Shown piece by piece: positions 44,278-51,486 of a stretch of 57,954 nucleotides of DNA. The stretch covers positions 1 to 57,954 of the forward strand of contig JAUIAO010000040.1 in the NCBI GenBank assembly GCA_030425425.1, written 5' to 3'. A program made the position numbers and the translations under genes. The notes beneath the pieces were generated by a model. That model worked only from the letters and a program-made list of their open reading frames with translations. It searched no databases and was not told the origin of the DNA. The stretch's first letter is position 1, and each line of letters starts with the position of its first letter. This stretch comes from Bacteroidia bacterium. Lineage in GTDB: Bacteria > Bacteroidota > Bacteroidia > Cytophagales > Cyclobacteriaceae.

Positions 44278-44301
44278 GGTAAAGTGTTCAAACATTTTAC
44301 C
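44278..44301. promoter_or_regulatory. Inverted repeat upstream of the MBL operon
   Basis: GGTAAAGTG (44278-44286) and CATTTTACC (44293-44301) pair in eight of nine positions (one G-T) around TTCAAA. It lies about 90 bp upstream of the MBL start at 44186. It could be an operator or an RNA hairpin in the leader; no protein is assigned. Confidence 0.4.
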
Positions 44302-44358
44302 TTTGCAGTCCGTTTAAACCCCAGCAAGCTCATTCGGAGCTGAAAGGTTTTATTTATA

Positions 44359-44386
44359 AAATGTGCTGGGTGCAACCAGCACATTT
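44359..44386. terminator. Perfect 11-bp hairpin terminator
   Basis: AAATGTGCTGG and CCAGCACATTT pair perfectly around GTGCAA, with A/T runs on both sides. It probably ends the leftward gene 44499..45026 and insulates the MBL operon. It lies in the 312-bp gene-free region 44187..44498, whose remaining sequence shows only the inverted repeat at 44278 and no gene. Confidence 0.65.
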
Positions 44387-44498
44387 TTTGTATTCATCCA
44401 CTACTGTGCCAATCACCATTTTCTGCCATAAGAGGTTCTTTTAACATAGTAAATACGTTCAATGTCAGACTTCTTGTCAGTATTTATCTGACATCCAA

Positions 44499-45026
44499 TT
44501 ACATTGTCATGCTTTCTGCCAACAAGTTTTCTCTTTCCTTATCCAATTGACCATTTAGATCATCAATCCTAAGCTGAGCAAGTTCAATTTCATTCGGGTC
44601 AAAACCGTACTTGATGTAAGTCCTGATTTTAATTTTTTCTTTGAGTGCTTTCAATAATGCATCTGGATTCCAGGTATCATATACTACTACTGAAATCATT
44701 GCAAGAGCTACTCCAAAAGTGCCCACATTGACTTCCAGCGCATCTGCATAGGACATCCCTAGCCCAATCGAAACTCCAATGACTGAGCAAAAAGTCACGA
44801 AAGCTAATCCAAGAACCATTTGATAAGTTCTCACTGCCTTCTGGGTTAGTTCTTGCTGTCTTTCTTTAGATATGTTCAGTTTTTCCAGCTCCCGCTGCAA
44901 TTCTTCCTCCAGCTCAGTTATTCGTTGATTGGCAGAATCAAAATGCTTTCTGGCAACTATAAAGATGAGCGCCAGCACAATAATTATTATTGCTATTGTA
45001 GCGGTATCAAATTTGATCTTATTCAT
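44499..45026 (-). CDS. Membrane protein with coiled coils, function unknown
   Basis: 175 residues. An N-terminal membrane helix (TATIAIIIIVLALIFIVA), a coiled coil (ITELEEELQRELEKLNISKE), two more hydrophobic segments (MVLGLAFVTFCSVIGVSIGL and VGTFGVALAMISVVVYD) and a C-terminal charged helix (LAQLRIDDLNGQLDKERE). It diverges from the sigma-Panacea-nuclease operon at 45165 and could be its membrane component or an independent gene. No family recognised. Confidence 0.62.
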   Translation of the reverse strand: MNKIKFDTATIAIIIIVLALIFIVARKHFDSANQRITELEEELQRELEKLNISKERQQELTQKAVRTYQMVLGLAFVTFCSVIGVSIGLGMSYADALEVNVGTFGVALAMISVVVYDTWNPDALLKALKEKIKIRTYIKYGFDPNEIELAQLRIDDLNGQLDKERENLLAESMTM

Positions 45027-45128
45027 TTTATTAATTTCATTTTAAACTTATACGTGACATTCAAAATCTTTCTTATAAATTACTCACACCTACTGATATC
45101 ATTTCAGTGCAAAATCTATCAACCTCAT

Positions 45129-45158
45129 TACGAAAAGAGTTACTAACGCTTTTGCGTA
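45129..45158. promoter_or_regulatory. Imperfect inverted repeat before the sigma-like gene
   Basis: TACGAAAAG (45129-45137) and CTTTTGCGTA (45149-45158) form an imperfect inverted repeat ending 6 bp before the ATG at 45165. This position suits an operator or a translation-blocking hairpin. Confidence 0.4.
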
Positions 45159-45164
45159 TGTACT

Positions 45165-45821
45165 ATGAGAGAATATGAAGAAGTTGCAAAGCTTGAGGTA
45201 AAAGAGCTCGTTGAGATTTATCAAAGTGACTTACACATAGATAAGGAAAACGCTTTTTATGCCTTATGTGATAGATTCAGAAATGATTTAACTGTTATTT
45301 GTGAAAAGCGATGCGATAATTTTCATCAATCTTCTGATGTAGTTTATGAGCTTGTAAATAATGTCTTTAAAGCCTACGCCCGAAAACCTGAGTTCAATTT
45401 TGACAAAGCAAAAGTCAAAAATGAATACAACGCGTTTCTTGGATATTTATGTGGAATTGCAAAAAAAGAGCTTACCAACATATACAGGATCCAGCAGAAG
45501 AAGAAAAATGGAACATGGTATGACGGTAGTGAATCAATTATCAAAAAATTGCCTCCATGCCCCAAGGATGCAACAACTCATGCAAAAATTATTCATCAAG
45601 TGATAACCGACTTACCTTATAGCCATCAGGTAATTTATTGCACTTATACAGTATATGAAAAAGCTGGCTGTAATCTCCCTCGTAAACTGCAACAAGAGCT
45701 TCGTGAGTATTTAGGAATTACATCTCAATCAACTATAAGGGTTTATAAAAAAGAAGCCTTGGATAAAATCAATATTGCCCTGATGGGATTGAACCTCACT
45801 GATAAAGAACTGGACTTATGA
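45165..45821 (+). CDS. Sigma-70-like factor of a defence-type operon
   Basis: 218 residues. Region 2 resembles ECF sigma factors (ALCDRFRNDLTVICEKRCD, VVYELVNNVFKAYARKP, a FLGYLCGIAKKELTNIYR helix), followed by a linker and a region-4-like helix-turn-helix (LPYSHQVIYCTYTVYEKAG to YLGITSQSTIRVYKKEALD). It is more diverged than the sigma factor at 21713..22258. Its end overlaps the next start (ATGA). It heads a five-gene unit with a Panacea-like protein and two predicted nucleases, so it may switch that unit on. Confidence 0.72.
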   Translation: MREYEEVAKLEVKELVEIYQSDLHIDKENAFYALCDRFRNDLTVICEKRCDNFHQSSDVVYELVNNVFKAYARKPEFNFDKAKVKNEYNAFLGYLCGIAKKELTNIYRIQQKKKNGTWYDGSESIIKKLPPCPKDATTHAKIIHQVITDLPYSHQVIYCTYTVYEKAGCNLPRKLQQELREYLGITSQSTIRVYKKEALDKINIALMGLNLTDKELDL

Positions 45822-46549
45822 CTAACAGCAATCACATAGATCAACTAAATGTTCATTTTAGTCTTGACTTTCCTGTTACCGAAGATCAGGTGGAATTGTT
45901 TTTAAAATCCAATGAAGATTATACCCTCAAAACTGATCCATCCAGGATAAATGCCAAACGGATTTTGGAAGAGGTAAGAAATGAGAATTATAAACCATCA
46001 AGAGCTGATTATCATAAGCGCACAGTGTTAGCAGCTGAAATTGTATACCAGTTACACAATGAGTGGACATTAGGACATTTAAAACTTCAGAAACTCATTT
46101 ACTTATGTCAGAACACAACTGGTATGGCTCTACATACCAATTTCCTAAAACAAGCCATGGGGCCTTATGATCCGAAGTTGATGAGGTCAATTGATGCTCA
46201 ATTTGAAAGGAACAAATGGTTCAAATTCAATAGAGACGCTGCACAAAAATACCTTCCTTTGGCAAATGCAGGTGAACATCAGACATGGTATAGTCGATAC
46301 TTTTCCAATCAGCAATCTGACATTGATCAACTGATTTCAATTTTTAAGAGAGCATCATCAGACCAGGTTGAGATTATTGCAACTCTTTATGCTGTCTGGA
46401 AAGAAATGCTCGAACAAGATTTGGGTTTTAAAGAAGATTTATTGATTGCTCGGTTTTACAATTGGTCAATAGAGAAGGAAAAGTTTGAACCTGAGCGAGT
46501 TAAAAATGCCATTGATTGGATGTTGGAAAAAGGCATTCACCCTATCTAA
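45818..46549 (+). CDS. Panacea-like (DUF4065/GepA-type) protein
   Basis: 243 residues. After about 65 residues of N-terminal extension the core shows TLGHLKLQKLIYLCQNTTG and AMGPYDPKLMRSIDAQFERN, the KLxKLxYL and GPYxxxL pattern of the Panacea/SocA/GepA domain known from antitoxins and phage-growth-control proteins. The C-terminal half is helical (IATLYAVWKEMLEQDLGF). No toxin partner of the usual kind is adjacent; the nucleases downstream may be the partners. Coupled to the sigma-like gene by ATGA. Confidence 0.68.
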   Translation: MTNSNHIDQLNVHFSLDFPVTEDQVELFLKSNEDYTLKTDPSRINAKRILEEVRNENYKPSRADYHKRTVLAAEIVYQLHNEWTLGHLKLQKLIYLCQNTTGMALHTNFLKQAMGPYDPKLMRSIDAQFERNKWFKFNRDAAQKYLPLANAGEHQTWYSRYFSNQQSDIDQLISIFKRASSDQVEIIATLYAVWKEMLEQDLGFKEDLLIARFYNWSIEKEKFEPERVKNAIDWMLEKGIHPI

Positions 46550-46558
46550 TGATCAAAT

Positions 46559-46843
46559 ATGAACAAGTCTAAAATTTCAGAATTCACAAATAATCAAGTA
46601 AAGGATGTTTCTGATTTCATACAGAATTACCTGAAGAATAACAATTTGAATTCTATCACACCAGATGAAGCTGCGCAATTGTTGGCTGACCACAATATCC
46701 TGTCAAATCAAATGGGACCTAGACCTGGTTTCAATTTCCGTCAAATGCTTCGTGATGGCAGAGATGGGCTGATTGATACAATTGATGGTGTATATCAAGC
46801 AAGACCCAGGACTAAATGGACTATAAAATCTGTGCGAAACTGA
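46559..46843 (+). CDS. Small protein linking Panacea-like and nuclease genes
   Basis: 94 residues, soluble, with a helix-rich N-terminus (VKDVSDFIQNYLKNNNLNSI, TPDEAAQLLADHNILSN) and a basic C-terminus (FRQMLRDGRDGL, RPRTKWTIKSVRN). No family recognised; the layout could be a small DNA-binding protein. It starts 9 bp after the Panacea-like stop and ends 12 bp before the nuclease start. Confidence 0.62.
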   Translation: MNKSKISEFTNNQVKDVSDFIQNYLKNNNLNSITPDEAAQLLADHNILSNQMGPRPGFNFRQMLRDGRDGLIDTIDGVYQARPRTKWTIKSVRN

Positions 46844-46855
46844 TTCTTTTTTGCC

Positions 46856-48079
46856 ATGAATGAACTTCAGTCTTTACTCGATAAATTATCTGTAATCAGT
46901 TTCAAATTTGCCAAGCTCAACGAGGAAGAGCAATTCAATATCTTTCCATTGTTGCGAAATGTTTCGGATGAAGTAAATCTTCATTCGCAGATGCTTTATG
47001 CTCTATTGAAGCCAAATGGTTCACATGGGCAAGGCACAAAATTTTTAAAGGAATTTGTAAATGTTTTAGAGGTTGATTTCACGGTTACTGAGAGCACACA
47101 AATTCACAAGGAATACAAAAACATTGATCTGCTGATAAAAGACAAAAAGTCTGCTATAGTAATTGAAAATAAAATTTGGGCAGAAGATCAGGATCGACAA
47201 TTAGAAAGGTATTATGTCCTGATAAAGGGTGAAGGATATGAGCATATTCATTTGATCTACTTAACACTTGATGGACACCAGCCGAGTGAGCTTAGCTTGG
47301 GGTCATTACCACTTGATGATGTCAAATTGATTTCATACCATGGAGAGATTAATCCCTGGTTGGAAGAATGTATACAACTTTCATCAAGAAATCCAGCATT
47401 GCGGGAAACCTTAATTCAATATCAAAAAGTAATTCACCAATTAACCGGAAACACCATGAGCGATGAACAGAAAATGGAAGTAGTAGAGCTTTTGTCTCAG
47501 AATGATAATATGCTTCAAGCTAAGCTCATTGCGGATAATTGGGTTCATGTCAAATGGCATACCGAGTGGGATTTTTGGACTGACCTGGAGAAACTTGTGA
47601 CTACAAAATTCAAGGTATTGGAACATCAAAAATATTCAGAGGAGAATTTGAGTTCAGTTTATCATTGGTCAAGAGGTAAGAATCCTTGGTATGGCTTAAT
47701 GTTCAAAATTGGTGAATTATTGGATACTAACGTTTGTCTTTTCATTGAACGGGGCACCAATGAATTATACTTTGGAATAACGATGTTATTAAAGGGTGAT
47801 CGTTTGATTACAAATGACAAAATATTTGATGAATACGATAAGTTTCTCAGAGAGCATCTGATTGATGCTGAAGAGCGTGAGAGCCAATGGTTAGCATGGT
47901 ATTACTTATCTCCTTATATCAATTTCAATGCCTTTTCTGATGAAAACACCTTGATGTTGGCTAATAAGAAACATCGGGAAAAATATTTGCAAGATAACTG
48001 GAAAGAAATCCTGAAGTTTATTGATGTTGCTCAAGATGGAATTGTGAGTTTGGGCGGAAAAAAGGAGTCAATTGATTAA
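46856..48079 (+). CDS. PD-(D/E)XK nuclease-superfamily protein
   Basis: 407 residues. The N-terminal part has LLRNVSDEVNLHSQMLYALL and GQGTKFLKEFVNVL, followed by the catalytic pattern YKNIDLLIKD, then SAIVIENKIWAEDQ, which gives the D...ExK triad (E-N-K) of the PDDEXK_4 group. The C-terminal half (LVTTKFKVLEHQKYSEENL, WSRGKNPWYGLMFKIG) is not recognised. It is likely a DNA endonuclease of a restriction or abortive system. Fourth gene of the unit starting at 45165. Confidence 0.8.
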   Translation: MNELQSLLDKLSVISFKFAKLNEEEQFNIFPLLRNVSDEVNLHSQMLYALLKPNGSHGQGTKFLKEFVNVLEVDFTVTESTQIHKEYKNIDLLIKDKKSAIVIENKIWAEDQDRQLERYYVLIKGEGYEHIHLIYLTLDGHQPSELSLGSLPLDDVKLISYHGEINPWLEECIQLSSRNPALRETLIQYQKVIHQLTGNTMSDEQKMEVVELLSQNDNMLQAKLIADNWVHVKWHTEWDFWTDLEKLVTTKFKVLEHQKYSEENLSSVYHWSRGKNPWYGLMFKIGELLDTNVCLFIERGTNELYFGITMLLKGDRLITNDKIFDEYDKFLREHLIDAEERESQWLAWYYLSPYINFNAFSDENTLMLANKKHREKYLQDNWKEILKFIDVAQDGIVSLGGKKESID

Positions 48080-48100
48080 TGATTTTTTATTCCGCATTCT

Positions 48101-48862
48101 ATGAAAATCATAACTAATCTCAAAGACCAGCACCTTATCACGGATCTGTCCGAATGGGAAGGGCATTTCAAATCCAACAAGAGTAAAATTGATCAATGGA
48201 GAAAAAATAGAAGTGCATATTCCCTGGCTGATTTCATGCTTAATCATGGTGGAAGGAAACACCTTGAAGCCTTAAGCTCTTCACTTCTTAATGAAGACAC
48301 TAAGTTCGACTTGGCAATTCCGGAATTCAAGGTAGCTTTTGATAAACATAGAAATCCAAGGGAACATGACTTGGGAATTTTCGGACAAACAGTCTCCGGA
48401 AAGAAAGTTTTTATTGGAGTAGAGGCTAAAGTGGATGAACCATTCGGGGTTACCATTTCTGCTGCAAAAGATCTGGCCATTAAAGAATTACAGAAAAAGC
48501 CCACTTCTAAGCGACTTAATCGAATTGACGGCTTATTACAAAGGCATTATGGTGATTCAGAAGGCTTTAATCCTGAATTGCGATATCAACTTTTTTATGC
48601 AACCGTTGGTACACTTGATGCCAAATGGATGGATAAGTCTGAGATAGATCACCACTTGTTGTTGATAATTGCTTTTCGAACGGATGAATTCGACTTGCGC
48701 AAAGGTGAAAATAACTTCAAAAACTATCTTGATTTCGTCAACTCCTTACCGGGCAACTTGGTAAATACTAAATCTGATTATTTTGAAATTGCTGATGCCA
48801 GGCATATTTATATCGAAAATCGAGAATTGCCGCTGTGTTATGTGTATTTCGACCTGCCATAA
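48101..48862 (+). CDS. Second predicted PD-(D/E)XK-like nuclease
   Basis: 253 residues. Residues about 85-125 show EHDLGIFGQTVSGKKVFIGV followed by EAKVDEPFG, a D...ExK pattern (E-A-K) in the usual strand context. The N-terminus has ITDLSEWEGHFKSNKSKIDQ and YSLADFMLNHGG. The C-terminal half has YQLFYATVGTLD and a HLLLIIAFRTDEFD strand. Family name not recognised with confidence. It lies 21 bp after the first nuclease and ends the unit. Two different nucleases in one operon is unusual. Confidence 0.7.
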   Translation: MKIITNLKDQHLITDLSEWEGHFKSNKSKIDQWRKNRSAYSLADFMLNHGGRKHLEALSSSLLNEDTKFDLAIPEFKVAFDKHRNPREHDLGIFGQTVSGKKVFIGVEAKVDEPFGVTISAAKDLAIKELQKKPTSKRLNRIDGLLQRHYGDSEGFNPELRYQLFYATVGTLDAKWMDKSEIDHHLLLIIAFRTDEFDLRKGENNFKNYLDFVNSLPGNLVNTKSDYFEIADARHIYIENRELPLCYVYFDLP

Positions 48863-49025
48863 TTTGTTTAAAGCTAGATATTCTGAATTAAATTCTTTAT
48901 TTGTTTAATAAGGGGACCTCTCTGGTTGTTTCAAAATTAATTACCTGATAATTGAATTATTAATACCCTGTAAGGTTGTTAGTTTATATTCTGTATCAGA
49001 ATTACATATTCATTAAATTTGGTAA

Positions 49026-49403
49026 ATGAGAAAGATCATATTTACTGAAGCTGCACCTGCTCCAATTGGCCCATACAGCCAGGCTGTACTCATTAGGGAT
49101 ACTCTATATGTTTCAGGACAAATAGCCATCGATCAGGCATCTGGTAATCTTGTTTCTGGTAATATAATGGATGAAACCAAACAGGTTATGAAAAACCTCG
49201 GTTTGATTCTGAAAGAAGCTGGTTCCGATTATTCTCAAGTTATCAAATGCTCCATTTTTGTTAAGAACATGGATGATTTTGGTAAGATTAATGAGGTGTA
49301 TGGAGGTTATTTTCCAAACAATCCTCCAGCAAGAGAAACGGTGGAAGTTAGCGGATTGCCGAAAAATGTCAATGTGGAGATTAGCTGTGTAGCATATATT
49401 TAA
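49026..49403 (+). CDS. ridA: RidA enamine/imine deaminase carried by the transposon
   Basis: 125 residues, full length for RidA/YjgF. Family landmarks are APAPIGPYSQAV near the N-terminus, VSGQIAID, the central CSIFVKNMDDFGKINEVYGG, and NPPARETVEVSGLP with the conserved catalytic arginine. RidA hydrolyses 2-aminoacrylate and related intermediates from PLP enzymes. It is almost identical in protein sequence to the host fragment at 1..77 but differs at most synonymous positions. The stop overlaps the next start (TAATG). A housekeeping enzyme as cargo matching the very gene broken at the left junction suggests a replacement function. Confidence 0.93.
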   Translation: MRKIIFTEAAPAPIGPYSQAVLIRDTLYVSGQIAIDQASGNLVSGNIMDETKQVMKNLGLILKEAGSDYSQVIKCSIFVKNMDDFGKINEVYGGYFPNNPPARETVEVSGLPKNVNVEISCVAYI

Positions 49404-49867
49404 TGAAAATTCTGCCAGTTCTAAAAAAGACATTGGTGTCGGGGCTGGAAAGTAAAGAGGTTCTCAACAAAATTCTATGTTTTACCCAGACCGTAGAATA
49501 TGAACCGATAGATAATGAGCCAGTTTTTAAGGGTGTTGTTAGGAATGACGATTTTAGGATTTCTCTAGTCAATTTGCCTCCGCATAATGCTCTTCCTTTG
49601 GTTATTGGTCATGTGGAAGATACACCGCATGGATCAATTATCTTTTTAACATTCAGGCTGTTCCCATCATCTAACCTTTATTTATGGTCTTCATTTTCTT
49701 TGTGCCTTTTTTGTTCCCTTGTGTTTTATTTCTTGGCTCATTTGCCAACTGCTGGCATTACTTCAATTTTAGTAGGATTAGCAAATTACATAATCCTCAT
49801 CGTGAATTTTCATCGAAAAACAGAAATAACACTTACAAAATTTCAGGAAATATTGACAGATATCTGA
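49403..49867 (+). CDS. Membrane protein co-transcribed with cargo ridA
   Basis: 154 residues. A soluble N-terminal half (VEYEPIDNEPVFKGVV, NLPPHNALPLVIGHVEDTPH) is followed by two membrane helices (SSFSLCLFCSLVFYFLAHLP and a segment ending ANYIILIVNF) and a short C-terminus. No family recognised. Its ATG overlaps the ridA stop by one base, so it was probably acquired together with ridA from a chromosome. Confidence 0.6.
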   Translation: MKILPVLKKTLVSGLESKEVLNKILCFTQTVEYEPIDNEPVFKGVVRNDDFRISLVNLPPHNALPLVIGHVEDTPHGSIIFLTFRLFPSSNLYLWSSFSLCLFCSLVFYFLAHLPTAGITSILVGLANYIILIVNFHRKTEITLTKFQEILTDI

Positions 49868-49912
49868 TCATAGATGGTTGATGAAAGTTTGTTTATACTC
49901 TGAATAGCCTAT

Positions 49913-51475
49913 TTATATCAAAACCTTGATGAGATTTTTGGCAATTCGGGTTTTAAGAATTTTAGATTTTTCTTCTGTCTCTAAATTATCTTCTATTGCT
50001 AGTTTTCTGGGGTGACGTAATGTTTCTGATTTACAGACCTGATTTAGGAAGTTTTTATTCCATTTTCCTCCGCTTTTAGCAAGATCGTTTAATAGGTTTT
50101 TTATGAATTCGTCCAGGCTAATGGTTAAGTCTTTATATATCAGTGTCGATACGAATTTGTTATCAGAAGAGTCAATTTCAATCAGATTAATTATTGGATT
50201 AGCCTCCAAACGCACTAATATCCCATACCTTTCTTGGCCGTTGATATACTTGAATGATGATTTAAGGTTTTTGTCAAAAGACAAAATTTGATAAGAAAAA
50301 TTCAGATTCAAATACTTGTTCACAAGTACAATTGCATTACAGAAGTGTTGAAGCCCTTTAGGGATTTCTGTGAAATCAAACGAAGGTTCCTCTGTAATAT
50401 CATTGATTTTAAGTTCGTGCGCTTCGCCTGACCTATCTGCTCTATCCATGGAAAGACTTATGTCTTTCAGCTTAAAATCTGTATAAACTTTATTTTCTGC
50501 ACGACCAGAACCATAAGCTGATTTTTCTCTTATAACCTCTATTTGATTTCTGAATCTAAATCCAGGTTTTTTAGTGGTTATTGAAGTTCTCATCTTATTT
50601 GATGGAGGATTGTTCTCATTGTCAAATTTGATGTCCTTTGGAATGTCGGCTTCTCTTTTTCCAGTTTTTGACTTTTTGCCGTCACTTTTTGGCATTTCAA
50701 TTAATGAGGGGTGTTTAATGATGATTTTATCAAAAGGCAATTCATTTTGAAATCTGATGTCATTAATGCTGGTGATCAAATCAAAGTCAGAATAGCTCAG
50801 TACATTGGCATTTATGTCAACTGAGTCATAAGGGGGAGTTACGAATTTGAAGTTGTTTTGATTACCCTGTGTATGTGCTTGTATTTCTTTCCAATATCTT
50901 CTTAAATTTTCATCATATAGCATGGAAATCATACTTGAGATAAATTCATCGTCGCGAACAAGTCTAGAGTTTAGTAGATTATTTAGTTCAATTGTTATGG
51001 TTCTCTTGTTATTCTCAGAGTCACTTGTTTGTCCATCAATGAAAATATCAAGCATATCATATTCAAACATGTACTGACAAATGCCTTCGCTATATCCAAG
51101 GAATTGCCTAAACAGTTCATATATAAAAACAGCTGTTTCTCTTCCATTAACATTGAAAGAATAAACGAGAGTCTCACTGTGAAGTGCATGTCTATCATCA
51201 AGGTAATAGACTTTTTCCGGCAACTGAGATAAAGATTTTATGACCCCAGTTTTAAAATTATTGACTTGGTACTTTCTGATCTTTGTATTTGTTCTTCCCA
51301 GTATGATATCATCCGTAATTTCAATAGCTATGGGTAGTAAGGTGTTTTGTTTAATGGGGTAATAGTTAGATTGTACGAAGTAAGGCTTTTTATTCAGGTC
51401 AATTTCAAAAACTTTCAAGTACCAGTTTTTTCTTATTTTGAATGTATTATTAATGGATATTATTTCTTTTCTCAC
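49913..51475 (-). CDS. tnsE: Probable TnsE-like target selector
   Basis: 520 residues, near the length of Tn7 TnsE (about 540), directly downstream of tnsD as in Tn7. The C-terminal region has an FCNAIVLVNKYLNL helix, then RYGILVRLEANPI and LIEIDSSDNKFVSTL, which I recognise as similar to the TnsE C-terminal DNA-binding domain where a LxEIDTSD-like stretch precedes a STL motif. The N-terminal part is unlike anything I know. In Tn7, TnsE directs insertion into replicating DNA such as conjugating plasmids. Assignment rests on position, length and one motif, so it is moderate. Confidence 0.62.
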   Translation of the reverse strand: MRKEIISINNTFKIRKNWYLKVFEIDLNKKPYFVQSNYYPIKQNTLLPIAIEITDDIILGRTNTKIRKYQVNNFKTGVIKSLSQLPEKVYYLDDRHALHSETLVYSFNVNGRETAVFIYELFRQFLGYSEGICQYMFEYDMLDIFIDGQTSDSENNKRTITIELNNLLNSRLVRDDEFISSMISMLYDENLRRYWKEIQAHTQGNQNNFKFVTPPYDSVDINANVLSYSDFDLITSINDIRFQNELPFDKIIIKHPSLIEMPKSDGKKSKTGKREADIPKDIKFDNENNPPSNKMRTSITTKKPGFRFRNQIEVIREKSAYGSGRAENKVYTDFKLKDISLSMDRADRSGEAHELKINDITEEPSFDFTEIPKGLQHFCNAIVLVNKYLNLNFSYQILSFDKNLKSSFKYINGQERYGILVRLEANPIINLIEIDSSDNKFVSTLIYKDLTISLDEFIKNLLNDLAKSGGKWNKNFLNQVCKSETLRHPRKLAIEDNLETEEKSKILKTRIAKNLIKVLI

Positions 51476-51486
51476 GTATAATTCAA

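Noticed and set aside
49026-49867. Cargo ridA as an antitoxin or defence gene
   Set aside because: It has all RidA landmarks and matches the broken host gene; replacement of the lost function is the simpler reading.
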